From Alphaproteobacteria bacterium (lineage in GTDB: Bacteria > Pseudomonadota > Alphaproteobacteria > Acetobacterales > Acetobacteraceae): 64,000 bases of DNA. The notes under the pieces were generated by a model. It was not told the DNA's origin. It did not search any database and worked only from the letters and a program-made list of their open reading frames with translations. Location of the stretch: positions 1 to 64,000 of the forward strand of contig JAPLOI010000053.1 of assembly GCA_026400815.1 (NCBI GenBank), read 5' to 3'. The position numbers and the translations under genes are program-made. Below, piece by piece: positions 1 to 9,063 of the stretch (within the stretch, counting starts at the first letter, position 1; each line of letters opens with the position of its first letter).

Positions 1-1
1 C

Positions 2-267
2 GGCTTCGGTCTCGAACAGAGCCAGTTGCAGACACCGGATCGCGTGTCCCGTCTGCTATTGGTCATGAGCCTCGCGCTCTACTTCGCGGTCTCCACCGGG
101 CAATGGGACGCCGCCTCCCATCCCTCCGTCGACGAAAAAAAACCGCACGTCGTCAACCGAGAAACATGAGCCGAAGTCGGCTGCCGTGGTTCACCAGAGG
201 CCTACGGCGCATCGTCAGACCGCTCCCCCTCGGACTGCCCCCGCCACCGCTATGGGCATCAGGATAA
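2..267 (+). mobile_element. 3' end of an IS4-type transposase gene (cut by window edge)
   Basis: The first bases read in frame as the C-terminal part of a DDE transposase: GFGLEQSQLQ, then RLLLVMSLALYFAVSTGQWD, a hydrophobic helix and STG-x-WD block that I recognise from the end of IS4-family transposases. This frame stops at 167-169. Moving back one base at an A8 run (135-142) gives a continuous second part, including LPWFTRGLRRIV and a proline-rich end, closing with TAA at 265-267. That second part also looks like the usual family C-terminus. The element is therefore either a frameshifted remnant or uses -1 slippage. Its left part lies outside the window and no terminal inverted repeat can be assigned. 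Confidence 0.6.
136..142 (+). other. A_AAA_AAA slippery heptamer in the transposase frame
   Basis: In the frame of the transposase tail the codons GAA AAA AAA CCG give the heptamer A AAA AAA followed by C. This is a classic -1 slippage sequence. The -1 frame is open through position 264 and adds about 41 residues resembling the transposase end. A simple loss-of-frame mutation in a homopolymer would look the same. Confidence 0.4.
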
Positions 268-466
268 AACTGATGGGTGGTCAGGGGGGGAGAGATAAAT
301 TGATTCTCCCTTGTCTTGCTTCTTTGTGTCTTAGTGTCTTTGTGTCCGCTTTCTTGCTTTTTCTCCGCGCGGTGGCGGGCTTGAGCCTGCTCTGCTGCGG
401 AAGAGGGAGCTGGCGGAACCGCTTCGCGTTCCGCCCTACCCTGGGTGGTGGGGTGCGTGGTTTGGA
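268..466. other. Intergenic region downstream of the IS, no gene seen
   Basis: About 200 bases lie between the transposase end and the first hairpin. They contain a T-rich stretch with two close copies of CTTTGTGTC (around 321-352) and then GC-rich sequence. The ORF spanning 186-683 has no recognisable content and no ribosome binding site. It is treated as chance. Confidence 0.5.
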
Positions 467-500
467 AGTCTTTTTGCTTCTTTTTCTTCAGAAAAAGAAG
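467..500 (-). terminator. T-rich hairpin of dispersed family (B half), ending the response regulator gene
   Basis: A perfect 10-bp stem CTTCTTTTTC/GAAAAAGAAG with a TTCA loop lies at 477-500, 14 bases past the stop of the minus-strand response regulator. On the minus strand the stem is followed by CAAAAAGACTT, the same tail as in the other copies of this element. No partner (A) half is present on the IS side, which may have been removed by the insertion. Confidence 0.65.
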
Positions 501-514
501 GGCTTGCTTCCTTT

Positions 515-1241
515 CTACGAGACGAGGGCGACGGAGGCTTCGGCGGGGGCGTCAAGGCGGTATCCGACGCCCCAGACGGTGGAGATGACGTCTCGGCCGC
601 CGGCTTCGGCGAGTTTGCGGCGGAGTTTGCAGACGAAGACGTCGATGATCTTGCCGTCGGGTTCCTCGCTGTCCTGGGCGTAGAGGTGGCTGAGCATGGT
701 TTGCTTGCGCACGACGGCGCCGCGGCGGAGGACGAGCAGCCGCAGGACGGCGAATTCGCGGGCGGTGAGGCGGATGGTGCGGCCGGCGAGGCGGACCTCG
801 TGGGCTTCGGCGTCGAGCGTGAGGGCGCCGACGGTGAGTTCCGGCCGGGCGAAGCCGTGGGCGCGGCGGACCAGGGCCAGGCAGCGCTCGGCGAACTCTT
901 CCATGGTGCAGGGGGCGTTGGCGACGTCGTCGGCGCCGGCGCGGAGCAGGGCGATGGGGTCGAGTGCCGCGATGCCGCCATAGGCGATGACCGGGGCGGT
1001 GATGCCGGCGGCGCGGATGGCGCGCAGGGCGGTGGCCGTGCGGGTGCCGGCGCCCGGCGGCGGGCGCATCCTTGGGGGTGGGGGGGTTCACCAGGATGAT
1101 GACGTTGAGATCCTCATGCCGCGCGAAGGAGGCGACGTCGGTGAGGTCGTCGATCATGGCGATGACGAAGCCGGCCTGCTCCAGCGCGTTGCGCAGGGGG
1201 CGGGCGTGGAGGCCATGGGGAAGGGCCAGGAGGGCACGCAT
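515..1241 (-). pseudogene. CtrA/FtcR-like response regulator, frame broken at a G7/C7 run
   Basis: The C-terminal half is an OmpR/PhoB-type winged helix with the CtrA-like signature KIIDVFVCKLRRKL and TVWGVGYRL. The N-terminal half begins MRALLALPHGLHARPL at 1241, behind an AGGAGA ribosome binding site, and reads as a receiver-like domain. Its putative phosphorylation strand is IILVNPP, with no aspartate where the phosphoacceptor normally sits, so the receiver is probably not phosphorylated in the usual way. The two halves are in different frames and meet near 1069-1086, where the plus strand has G5-T-G7. Removing one base there gives a continuous protein of about 241 residues. It could be a mutation, a phase-variable tract or a sequencing error. 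In alphaproteobacteria such regulators control cell-cycle or flagellar genes; no target is visible here. Confidence 0.6.
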
Positions 1242-1467
1242 GGGCTGTCTCCTCTGATGCAATGCAGGGGTTGAAAGGTGTGTCAGGCGTGGGGCTGGGG
1301 GGTGCCGCAGGTGCAGGACGGGGGGCATGGGCGGCGATGACGATGGCGAGCGCGGTGATCAGGCTTTCCGGGTCATCGGCCGGGCAGTGCCCCGGCCGGT
1401 CCAGCTCGGCGCGGATGACGCGGGCGAGGGCCAGTGCGAGGCTGTTGGGATGGGGTGACGGGGGCAC
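1114..1467 (-). CDS. Possible small protein upstream of the response regulator
   Basis: This open frame of 117 codons starts at GTG 1467, nine bases after AGGAG, and begins MPPSPHPNSLALALARVIRAE, a plausible amphipathic helix. After about 75 codons it runs into the response regulator gene in another frame and becomes Arg/Pro-rich, which looks like shadow translation. The first part may be a real small protein that lost its stop, or the whole frame may be chance. I recognise no family. Confidence 0.25.
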   Translation of the reverse strand: MPPSPHPNSLALALARVIRAELDRPGHCPADDPESLITALAIVIAAHAPRPAPAAPPSPTPDTPFNPCIASEETAHACPPGPSPWPPRPPPAQRAGAGRLRHRHDRRPHRRRLLRAA

Positions 1468-1525
1468 CTGCTGGTTCTCCTGGCGCCGGGGCGTGCGTTC
1501 GTTCGGCGCGGAGACATGTTGATAC

Positions 1526-1563
1526 TTTTCGATGAAAAATGACTAGAAAATTTTCATTGAAAA
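1526..1563. promoter_or_regulatory. Pair of TTTTC-N3-GAAAA palindromes 25 bp apart (candidate operator)
   Basis: TTTTCGATGAAAA (1526-1538) and TTTTCATTGAAAA (1551-1563) are both exact TTTTC-N3-GAAAA palindromes, and GAAAATTTTC (1546-1555) is a further exact palindrome between them. The block is very AT-rich in a GC-rich region and lies about 60-100 bp upstream of the minus-strand start at 1467. It has the look of a double binding site for a dimeric repressor or activator. Which regulator binds is unknown. Confidence 0.45.
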
Positions 1564-1612
1564 AAGTTCATGTGGGGCGCGCGCCCTTCAGCAGGTCGGC
1601 AGGGGGACCAAA

Positions 1613-1744
1613 GGAAGGCCAGGGCGCTGCCCTGGACCCGCAAAGGGCCGGCGGCCCTTTGATCCCATTACTTTTTAGAAGGATGAGGTCCAGGGGCTCG
1701 GCCCGTCGCGCGAAGGACCAGGCGGGTCTGGGCAGAGCCCAGCC
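1613..1744. repeat. Degraded copy of the CCAGGG-type composite intergenic repeat
   Basis: GGAAGGCCAGGGCGCTGCCC followed by TGGACCCGC matches the left flank of the repeats at 52062 and 60653. AGGTCCAGGGGCTCGGCCCG and CTGGGCAGAGCCCAG resemble their right-hand hairpins. The centre, AAAGGGCCGGCGGCCCTTT, is a smaller near-perfect palindrome. Between two minus-strand genes it may act as a terminator. Confidence 0.6.
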
Positions 1745-1793
1745 TTACTTGGCGCGCGCGATCAATGACCGGTGCGACGGCGGAGCGAAAGAG

Positions 1794-1825
1794 CTGGATT
1801 GCTTCGCTCCGCTCGCAATGACGGG
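1794..1825 (-). repeat. Widespread CATTGCGAGC-GAAGCAATCC dispersed repeat
   Basis: Read on the minus strand, this stretch contains CCGTCATTGCGAGCGGAGCG followed by AAGCAATCCAG. It is a dispersed extragenic repeat found in many bacteria, known for giving the spurious peptide HCERSEAIQ when translated. It sits just downstream of the RND permease stop. Confidence 0.65.
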
Positions 1826-1849
1826 GGAGTGATGGGTTGGTGGTTGCTA

Positions 1850-4800
1850 TCAGTCTTCGGCGCGGTGGGGTGGGGCCGCTTGGGTGCTGCCGAACCTGCG
1901 GTGGGTGGCTTCGCGCATGGTCTGGAAGGTGACGTAGAGCATGGGGATGACGAAGATGCCGAGCAGGGTGGCCGCGATCATGCCGGCGAAGACCGGCATG
2001 CCGACGGCCTGGCGGGAGAGCATCGCGGCGCCCTTGGCAGTGACGAGCGGCAGCAGGCCGAGGACGAAGGCCAGCGAGGTCATGACCACGGCGCGGAAGC
2101 GGGTGCGGGCGCCGAGGATGGCGGCTTCCTGGATGGAGCTGCCGGCCTCGCGCCGTTCCTTGGCGAATTCCACGATCAGGATGCCGTTCTTGGCGGCGAG
2201 CGCGATGAGCACGACGAGGCCGATCTGGCCGTAGAGGTCGAGCGGCATGGAGCGCAGGAACAGGCCGACGAAGGCGCCGAGCACGCCGACGGCGACCGAG
2301 AGCAGCACCGGGATGGGGATGACCCAGCTTTCGTAGAGCGCGACCAGGAAGAGGTAGGCGAAGAGCAGGGCCAGAGCGAGGATCGGGCCGGTTTGCCCGG
2401 ACGAGCGCACCTCCTGGTAGGAGGTGCCGGTCCATTCGAAGCCGTAGCCGGCGGGCAGGACGCGGGCGGAGACCTGGGCCATGGCGGCCAGTGCGTCGCC
2501 CGAGGAGACGCCGGGGGCCGGCGAGCCGCTGACGGTGATGGAGCGGTAGTTGTTGTAGCGGCTGATGGTTTGCGGGCCGAGGACGATGCGGGCATCGGCC
2601 AGGGCGCGCAGCGGGACCATGGCGCCGGTGCGGCTGCGGACCTGGATGCGCCAGACGGCTTCCAGGTCGATGCGGTCGGCGGCCTCGCCCTGGATGTTCA
2701 CCTGCCAGGTGCGGCCGAAGAGGTTGAAGTCGTTGACGTAGATGCCGCCGAGCGTGGCCTGCAGGGTGGAGAAGATGTCGGTGACGGCCACGCCGAGGAC
2801 CTGGGCCTTGTCGCGGTCGATATCGAGGAACACCGAGGGGGTGCTGGGGCTGAAGGTGGAGAAGACGCGGGCCATGCGGCCATCGGTGTTGGCGGCCCCC
2901 AGCAGCGGGCCGAGGGCGGCGGCCATTTCGGCGGGTTCGCGGCCCTCGATGTTCTGCAGCTGGTATTCGAAGCCGCCGGAGGTGGACAGGCCGATGATCG
3001 GCGGCAGGTTGAAGGGGAAGACGGCGGCGGTGCGGATGCCCTGGGCGGCGCCGAAGACGCGGCCGATGACGGCCTGGGCGCGATCAGCCGCCGCGGTGCG
3101 GTCCTCGAACGGCTTGAGGCGGGCGACCATGAAGGCGGCGTTGGACTGGGCCGAGCCATCGAGCAGGGAGAAGCCGACGATGGCCAGGGTGTTTTCCACC
3201 TGCGGCAGCGAGCGCAGCACGCCTTCGACCTGGCCGACGACGGCGCGGGTGCGTTCGACGCTCGCACCTTCGGGGAGCTGGACGGCGATGAAGAAGGCGC
3301 CCTGGTCTTCCTCCGGCAGGAAGCCGGTGGGGACGAATTTGCTGATGCTGAAGATGCCGAAGCCGGTGGCGGCGACGAGGACGAGGCCGAGGATGGAGAG
3401 GCGGACGAGGCGGCGGACGATGGCGGCGTAGCCATCGCGCATGTGGTCGATGCCGCGCAGGACCCGGAACATGATGCCGCGCTTGCGGTGGGTGTGGCGC
3501 AGGAAGACGCCGCAGAGCGCGGGCGAGAGGGTGAGCGCCACGATGGCCGAGATCAGCATGGCGACGCTGATGGTGACGGCGAACTGGCGGAAGAGCTGGC
3601 CGGAGACGCCGGGGATGAAGGCGATCGGGACGAAAACGGAGAGCAGCACGAGCGAGATGGCGATGATCGGCCCGGTGATCTGGGCCATCGCCTTCTTGGT
3701 GGCTTCCTTGGGGGTGAGGTGGGGTTCCTCCTCCATCACGCGTTCGACGTTTTCGACCACGACGATGGCGTCATCCACCACGATGCCGACGGCCAGCACG
3801 AGGGCGAGGAGGGAGACGGTGTTGGCGGAGAAGCCGAGCACGAGCAGCACGGCGATGGTGCCGATGACGCTGACCGGCACGGCGACGGCGGGGATGATGG
3901 TGGCGCGCAGGTTGCCGAGGAAGACGAAGACGACGAGGACGACGAGGACAAAGGCCTCGACCAGGGTTTTCATGACCTCGCCGATCGTGTCGGCCACGAA
4001 GATCGAGCTGTCGTAGAAGACGATCTTCTTCATGCCGTTCGGGAAGCGGCCCTCCTGCGCATTGAGGGCTTCGCGCACGCGCCTTGACGTATCCACCGCG
4101 TTGGCGCCGGGGGCGAGGTAGATGCCGATGGAGACGGCGGGCTGGCCGTTGAGGCGTGATTCCGTATCCTGCGTGGCGGCCCCCAGTTCGACGCGGGCGA
4201 CGTCGCGCAGGCGCAGGACGGAGCCATCCGGGTTGGCGCGGATAACGATGGCGCCGAATTCCTCCGCGGTGGCGCGGCGACCGGAGGCCTGGAGGTTCAT
4301 CTGGACGGCGTTGCCTTCCAGCGTGGGGCGGGCGCCGATGCGGCCGACCGCACCTTGGGTGTTCTGCTGCTGGAGGGCGGTGATGATGTCCGACGGGGCG
4401 AGGTTGAGATCGGCGAGGCGGGCGGTTTGGAACCAGATTCGCATCGAGTAGTCGAGCGCGCCGAAGACGAAGGCCTGGCCGACGCCGGAGACGCGGGCGA
4501 TGGAATCGAGGACGTTGATGGTGACGTAGTTGGAGACGACGAGCGGGGTCAGCGCCGGGTCTTCGGCGTAGAACTGGGCGAACATGAGGATCGCCGAGCT
4601 TTGCTTGTTGACGGTGATGCCCTGGCGCTGGACCTCCGCCGGCATGCGCGAGAGGGCGGCCTGGACGCGGTTGTTGACGTTGACGGTGTTGATGTCGGGA
4701 TTGGTGCCGAGGTCGAAGGTGACGGTGAGGGTGTAGGAGCCGTCGTTGCTGCTGTTGGACTTCATGAACAGCATGCGGTCCACGCCGTTGATGGCGGCTT

Positions 4801-4999
4801 CGAGCGGCTGGGCGACGGTGGATTCGACGACGGCGGCGGAGGCGCCGGGGAAGCGGGTGGTGACGCGGACCTGGGGGGGCACGATGTCGGGGAACTGCGA
4901 CACCGGTATGCGGTTCCAGGCGATGAGGCCGGCCAGGGTGAGGATGATGGAGATGACGACCGCGAGGCGGGGGCGGTCGACGAAGATGGCGGAGAGCAT
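1850..4999 (-). CDS. RND multidrug efflux permease (HAE1/AcrB family)
   Basis: This 1049-residue protein is the inner-membrane proton-driven pump of a tripartite efflux system. It has the usual length and order of the family: TM1 near residues 10-28, two large periplasmic loops, and 12 TM segments. The proton-relay residues are visible as the Asp pair in [15 protein letters not shown] (about residues 400-415) and the Lys in [14 protein letters not shown] (about 935). [11 protein letters not shown] near the N-terminus and the G-x-x-x-G-rich C-terminal helices are typical. The gene follows the adaptor at 5003 by three bases, so the two are translated together. No outer-membrane channel or dedicated regulator is adjacent. 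Substrates cannot be deduced. Confidence 0.93.
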   Translation of the reverse strand: MLSAIFVDRPRLAVVISIILTLAGLIAWNRIPVSQFPDIVPPQVRVTTRFPGASAAVVESTVAQPLEAAINGVDRMLFMKSNSSNDGSYTLTVTFDLGTNPDINTVNVNNRVQAALSRMPAEVQRQGITVNKQSSAILMFAQFYAEDPALTPLVVSNYVTINVLDSIARVSGVGQAFVFGALDYSMRIWFQTARLADLNLAPSDIITALQQQNTQGAVGRIGARPTLEGNAVQMNLQASGRRATAEEFGAIVIRANPDGSVLRLRDVARVELGAATQDTESRLNGQPAVSIGIYLAPGANAVDTSRRVREALNAQEGRFPNGMKKIVFYDSSIFVADTIGEVMKTLVEAFVLVVLVVFVFLGNLRATIIPAVAVPVSVIGTIAVLLVLGFSANTVSLLALVLAVGIVVDDAIVVVENVERVMEEEPHLTPKEATKKAMAQITGPIIAISLVLLSVFVPIAFIPGVSGQLFRQFAVTISVAMLISAIVALTLSPALCGVFLRHTHRKRGIMFRVLRGIDHMRDGYAAIVRRLVRLSILGLVLVAATGFGIFSISKFVPTGFLPEEDQGAFFIAVQLPEGASVERTRAVVGQVEGVLRSLPQVENTLAIVGFSLLDGSAQSNAAFMVARLKPFEDRTAAADRAQAVIGRVFGAAQGIRTAAVFPFNLPPIIGLSTSGGFEYQLQNIEGREPAEMAAALGPLLGAANTDGRMARVFSTFSPSTPSVFLDIDRDKAQVLGVAVTDIFSTLQATLGGIYVNDFNLFGRTWQVNIQGEAADRIDLEAVWRIQVRSRTGAMVPLRALADARIVLGPQTISRYNNYRSITVSGSPAPGVSSGDALAAMAQVSARVLPAGYGFEWTGTSYQEVRSSGQTGPILALALLFAYLFLVALYESWVIPIPVLLSVAVGVLGAFVGLFLRSMPLDLYGQIGLVVLIALAAKNGILIVEFAKERREAGSSIQEAAILGARTRFRAVVMTSLAFVLGLLPLVTAKGAAMLSRQAVGMPVFAGMIAATLLGIFVIPMLYVTFQTMREATHRRFGSTQAAPPHRAED

Positions 5000-5002
5000 G
5001 GC

Positions 5003-6190
5003 TCAGCCCCTCGGTGCGGCCGGGGGGGCGGCGGGGGGGGCGCCGGCGGGCGGGGTGGCCGGGACGGGGTTGACGGGGATGCCGGGGCGCAGGCGCTGCA
5101 GGCCATCCACCGCGATGGTTTCGCCTTCCTGCAGGCCGGTGGTGACGATGGCCAGGCCCGGCGGGGAGGGGGCGAGGGTGATGCGGCGCTGCTGGGTCTT
5201 CTTCTCCGCATCGATGACGTAGACGAAGCTGCCCTGGGGATCCGACAGGACGGCGGCGCGGGGGATGGCGAGCGCCTGGATGGGCTCGATGCCTTCGAGG
5301 AAGACGGAGACGAAGGCGCCATCGAGCAGCTCGCGGTTCCCTGGCTCGCCGGGGCGGGCGCCTTCGCGCACGGGGTTGGGGATGGTGGCGCGCAGGGTGA
5401 GGCTGTCGGTGCTGGGGGCGACGGAGGGGTCGGCGTAATCGAGCTTGCCGGGCTGGGTGTAGAGCCGGCCATCGGGCAGGCGGACGCGGACGCGGAGCGC
5501 CGCGAAGCCGCCGCGGTCGGCGTAGCGGTTGCGCAGTTCGAGCGCCTGGCGGACCGGGACGGGGAAGGTGACGTACATCGGGTCCTGGCTGACGATGGTG
5601 ACCAGGGGGCCGGAGGCGGGGGTGACGACGTTGCCGGCGGACAGCGCGGCGCGGCCGACGCGGCCGGAAATGGGGGCGGTGACCTCGGTGTAGCCAAGGT
5701 TGATCTGGGACGCGCGGAGCTGGGCCTGGGCGCCCTGGAGCTGGGCGGCGAGGCTGGCCTGCTGGGCGCGGGCATCGTCCACCGAGGAGGCGCGGCCGGC
5801 GCCGGAGCCGATCAGGGCCTGGGCGCGGCTGAGGGTGAGGGTGGCGTTGCGCAGCAGGGCGGTGGTTTGGGCGACGGTGGCTTCCCGCGCGGCGACTTCG
5901 GCCTGGAAGGTGGCGGGATCCAGCCGGAAGAGGAGCTCGCCTTCCTGGACCTCGCCGCCTTCGGTGAAGAGGCGGGCTTCGATGAAGGCGGTGACGCGGG
6001 CGACGACATCGACGCGGGCGGCGGCGGAGATGCGGCCGGAGAACTCGCTGCTTTCGGTGACGGCGCGCTTCTGGGCGGCGACGGTGCCGATGGTGGGCGG
6101 GCCCGGAGGGCCCATCTGGGCCTGGGCGGGCGTGGCAAGCAGGGCCGCAACGGCGAGCGCCGCCAGGCCATGGGCGCGGAGGGAATGCAT
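5003..6190 (-). CDS. RND efflux periplasmic adaptor (membrane fusion protein)
   Basis: Residues 1-25 (MHSLRAHGLAALAVAALLAT ... AQA) form a signal peptide. This favours the start at 6190 over the longer frame opening at 6289. The mature 395-residue protein has a barrel-sandwich half near VVARVTAFIEARLFTEGGEV, a long alpha-hairpin rich in Ala/Gln (about 80-150), the second half LGYTEVTAPISGRVGR, and a beta-barrel and C-terminal domain (GLQEGETIAVDGLQRLRPG). It links the permease to an outer-membrane channel encoded elsewhere. A Pro/Ala-rich tail ends three bases before the permease start. It diverges from the HMG-CoA lyase gene with 113 bases between start codons. Confidence 0.92.
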   Translation of the reverse strand: MHSLRAHGLAALAVAALLATPAQAQMGPPGPPTIGTVAAQKRAVTESSEFSGRISAAARVDVVARVTAFIEARLFTEGGEVQEGELLFRLDPATFQAEVAAREATVAQTTALLRNATLTLSRAQALIGSGAGRASSVDDARAQQASLAAQLQGAQAQLRASQINLGYTEVTAPISGRVGRAALSAGNVVTPASGPLVTIVSQDPMYVTFPVPVRQALELRNRYADRGGFAALRVRVRLPDGRLYTQPGKLDYADPSVAPSTDSLTLRATIPNPVREGARPGEPGNRELLDGAFVSVFLEGIEPIQALAIPRAAVLSDPQGSFVYVIDAEKKTQQRRITLAPSPPGLAIVTTGLQEGETIAVDGLQRLRPGIPVNPVPATPPAGAPPAAPPAAPRG

Positions 6191-6303
6191 CAGGTTCGGC
6201 CCCGGGATATCTCGTTGCAGCGCAGCATGGCACAGGGAGGGGGTGGCTTGCGAACCCTGGCGTGGCGGGCCACGGTTACATGGTTGCAAGGGAGAGTTGC
6301 GCC

Positions 6304-7242
6304 ATGGCCGAGACGGTCACGATTTGCGAAGTGGGGCCGCGGGACGGGCTGCAGATTGCCAAGGGGCGGATGCCCACTTCGGTGAAGCAGCGCTGGGTGG
6401 CGGCGATGGCGGCTTCGGGGCTGCCGCAGATCGAGGTGGGGAGCTTCGTCTCGCCCAAGCTGGTTCCGCAGATGGCCGATACCGGGGAGATTGTGCGCGC
6501 GGCGCGGGCGTTGGCGATCCCGGGATTCACGGTGGTGGCGCTCGCCCCGAACCTGCGCGGGACGGAGGCGGCGCTGGCGGCGGGGGCGCAGCGGATCACG
6601 GTGCCGATTTCGGTGACGATGGGGCATAGCCGGGCCAATCTGAACCGGACGCCGGAGGAGCAGATCGCGGAGATCGGGCGGATGGTGGCCTGCGTGCGGG
6701 CGCATGAGGCGGCGCAGGGCGGGCATATCCCGGTGGAGGTGACGCTTTCGACGGCGTTCGGGTGTTCGTTCGACGGGGTGGTGCCGGTGGGCGACGTGGT
6801 GGCCGTGGCCGAGGGGGTGGCGCGCGTGGGGGCGGATGCGATCTCGCTGGCCGATACCGTGGGGTATGGGCACCCCGACGATGTCCGGGCCAAGGTGCGG
6901 GCGACGCGCTCGGCGATCGGGGCGGTGCTGGTGGGGTTGCACCTGCACGACACGATGGGGCTGGGGCTGGCCAATGCGCTGGCCGGGCTGGAGGAGGGGA
7001 TCCGCAAATATGACAGCGCGCTGGCCGGGCTGGGCGGGTGCCCGTTCGCGCCGGGGGCCTCGGGGAACATCGTGACGGAGGATCTGGTGTTCCTGCTGGA
7101 GAGCCAGGGGTTCTCGACCGGGGTGGATCTGGAGAAGCTGATCGCGGCACGGGCGGTGCTGCGCGAGGGGCTGCCGGACGAGGCGCTGCATGGGCAGGTG
7201 CCGCGGGCGGGGATTCCGAAGACCTTCCGCAAGGCCGCGTAG
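6304..7242 (+). CDS. mvaB: Hydroxymethylglutaryl-CoA lyase
   Basis: It cleaves HMG-CoA to acetyl-CoA and acetoacetate at the end of leucine breakdown. The 312-residue TIM-barrel protein shows EVGPRDGLQ near the N-terminus (metal-binding Asp and catalytic Arg), VEVTLSTAFGCSFDG, HLHDTMGLGLAN (metal-binding His pair) and GCPFAPGASGNIVTEDL with the conserved catalytic-loop Cys. The start at 6304 gives the usual family N-terminus; the 14 extra codons from 6262 are probably not used. No other leucine degradation genes are adjacent. A relative in the same superfamily is possible but the GCPFAPGASGN loop favours the lyase. Confidence 0.9.
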   Translation: MAETVTICEVGPRDGLQIAKGRMPTSVKQRWVAAMAASGLPQIEVGSFVSPKLVPQMADTGEIVRAARALAIPGFTVVALAPNLRGTEAALAAGAQRITVPISVTMGHSRANLNRTPEEQIAEIGRMVACVRAHEAAQGGHIPVEVTLSTAFGCSFDGVVPVGDVVAVAEGVARVGADAISLADTVGYGHPDDVRAKVRATRSAIGAVLVGLHLHDTMGLGLANALAGLEEGIRKYDSALAGLGGCPFAPGASGNIVTEDLVFLLESQGFSTGVDLEKLIAARAVLREGLPDEALHGQVPRAGIPKTFRKAA

Positions 7243-7290
7243 GGAGGAGGCATCAACCTGGCGTTCATCCCGCTGCGTCAGGCTGGCGGG

Positions 7291-7683
7291 ATGGTGACGT
7301 ATGCGACCCGGATGTTGGCGTTGGTGTTGCCGCTGGTGCTGGGTCTCCCCTTGGGTGGGTGCCTGGAGACGGCGGCGACGGTGGGCGCGGTGAGCGTGGC
7401 CGGGGTGCCGCTGATCGGGCGGACGCTGCCGGATGCGGTGATCTCGACCGTGGCCGGGAAGGATTGCTCGCTGGTGCGGCTGAATGCGGGCAAGAGCTAT
7501 TGCGCGCCGGAGGAGAAGCCGCCGGAGCAGCCGGTGGTGTGCACGCGCAGCCTGGGCGTGGTGGATTGCTGGCGCAACCCGAAGGACCTGGGCACTGCCT
7601 ATACCGAGGTGGCGGACGGGCCGCGGGCGCTGACGCCGGCGCAGGAGGCGCACCGGACGCGGAACTGGCACGGGCTCTGGTAA
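7291..7683 (+). CDS. Small lipoprotein of unknown function
   Basis: The 130-residue product has an N-terminal hydrophobic segment ending in the lipobox LGGC at about residues 20-23, so it is probably lipid-anchored. The body contains four further cysteines (KDCS, KSYC, VVCT, VDCW), which could form disulfides in the periplasm, and ends in a short charged region HRTRNWHGLW. It follows mvaB by 48 bases. I recognise no named family. The start could also be the Met at 7312, which leaves a better-proportioned signal. Confidence 0.6.
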   Translation: MVTYATRMLALVLPLVLGLPLGGCLETAATVGAVSVAGVPLIGRTLPDAVISTVAGKDCSLVRLNAGKSYCAPEEKPPEQPVVCTRSLGVVDCWRNPKDLGTAYTEVADGPRALTPAQEAHRTRNWHGLW

Positions 7684-7764
7684 CCGCGAATTGCTGGGCT
7701 GCCCTGGCCGGGGTGGCCGGGGGGCGTGCGGTCGCGGCATAGTGGCAACGTCATACCAGCGTGG

Positions 7765-9018
7765 ATGCTCCTGATGCAGAAAGCCGTTGCCGAAGCGCCT
7801 GCGCCCGTCGCGGCCGCAGCCACCCCTGTTGCCTCGGCCGCCGCGACGGCGATGCCGGTGCTGGTGGCGCTGAGTTTCTGCCACATGCTGAACGACATGA
7901 TGCAGTCGTTGATCCCTTCGCTGTATCCGCTGCTGAAGGACGAGTTCGACCTGAACTATACGCAGATCGGGCTGATCGCGCTGGCGTTCCAGCTGACCGC
8001 CTCCATGCTGCAGCCGGTGGTGGGGTTCGTGACCGACAAGCGTTCCATGCCGTGGTCCTTGCCGATCGGGATGGGGGCGACGCTGGTGGGGCTGCTGATG
8101 CTCTCCCAAGCGCACAGCTATTCGATGCTGGTGGTCTCCGCGATGCTGGTGGGGGTGGGCTCGGCGGTGTTCCATCCCGAGAGCTCGCGGGTGGCGCGCA
8201 TGGCCTCCGGCGGGCGGTACGGGTTTGCGCAATCGCTGTTCCAGGTGGGCGGCAATTCCGGGGGCGCGATTGGGCCGTTGCTGGCGGCGTTGATCGTGTT
8301 GCCGCGCGGGCAGTGGTCGGTGGCGTTCTTCGCCTCCGCGGCGTTGCTGGCGATGGTGGTGCTGGCCTGGGTGTCGCGCTGGTATGCGGCGAACAACCGG
8401 GCGGCGCGGGCGCGGGCGGCGGCCGCCAAGGCGGGGGGGCTGACTCTGGCGCCGGGGAAGATCGCGTTCGCGATCGCGATCCTGCTGGCGCTGATGTTCA
8501 GCAAGAGCGTGTACGGGGCGAGCCTGGGCAGCTACTACACCTTCTATCTGATCGAGCGCTTCGGCATGACGATGAGTGCCGCGCAGATCCTGCTGTTCGT
8601 GTACCTGGCGGCCAATGCGCTGGGCACGCTGCTGGGCGGGCCGATCGCGGACCGGCTGGGCACGCGGGCGGTGATGTGGGTTTCGATCCTGGGGGTGCTG
8701 CCGTTCACGCTGGCGCTGCCCTATGCCAACCTGCCGATGACGATCGTGCTGACCATCCTGATCGGGCTGGTGATGTCCTCCGCCTTTTCGGCCATCGTGG
8801 TGTATGCGCAGGAGCTGCTGCCCGGGCGGGTGGGGCTGGTGGCGGGGATCTTCTTCGGCTTCGCCTTCGGGCTGGGTGGGCTGGGGGCGGCGGGGATGGG
8901 CCGCTTGGCAGACGCCACGAGCATCGAATTCGTGTATCAGGTGTCTGCGTTCCTTCCGGCGATCGGGTTGTTAATCGCCTTGTTGCCGCGGCTGGAGCAC
9001 GGGGTGGCGCGGCGGTGA
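7765..9018 (+). CDS. MFS exporter of the fosmidomycin-resistance (Fsr) type
   Basis: This is a 12-TM major facilitator protein of about 417 residues. Features of the Fsr branch include SFCHMLNDMMQSLIPSLYPL at the start of TM1, the VVGFVTDKRSMPW loop 2-3, and GSAVFHPESSRVARMASGGR after TM4. An Ala/Pro-rich N-terminal tail precedes TM1. It probably exports small molecules out of the cytoplasm; the substrate is unknown. The start is uncertain: GTG 7726, ATG 7765 and ATG 7774 are all in frame and none has a strong ribosome binding site. It ends 45 bases before the TPR-glycosyltransferase array. Confidence 0.82.
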   Translation: MLLMQKAVAEAPAPVAAAATPVASAAATAMPVLVALSFCHMLNDMMQSLIPSLYPLLKDEFDLNYTQIGLIALAFQLTASMLQPVVGFVTDKRSMPWSLPIGMGATLVGLLMLSQAHSYSMLVVSAMLVGVGSAVFHPESSRVARMASGGRYGFAQSLFQVGGNSGGAIGPLLAALIVLPRGQWSVAFFASAALLAMVVLAWVSRWYAANNRAARARAAAAKAGGLTLAPGKIAFAIAILLALMFSKSVYGASLGSYYTFYLIERFGMTMSAAQILLFVYLAANALGTLLGGPIADRLGTRAVMWVSILGVLPFTLALPYANLPMTIVLTILIGLVMSSAFSAIVVYAQELLPGRVGLVAGIFFGFAFGLGGLGAAGMGRLADATSIEFVYQVSAFLPAIGLLIALLPRLEHGVARR

Positions 9019-9063
9019 CCGTGCCGCTTCCCAGGTGATTGTTGATCTTGATCGGAGCATTTC

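Noticed and set aside
186..683. 165-codon frame after the transposase
   Set aside because: It crosses the intergenic hairpin and the antisense of the response regulator, with no ribosome site or recognisable content.
1772..1834. Protein-coding use of the HCERSEAIQ frame
   Set aside because: This peptide is the well-known false translation of a dispersed DNA repeat.
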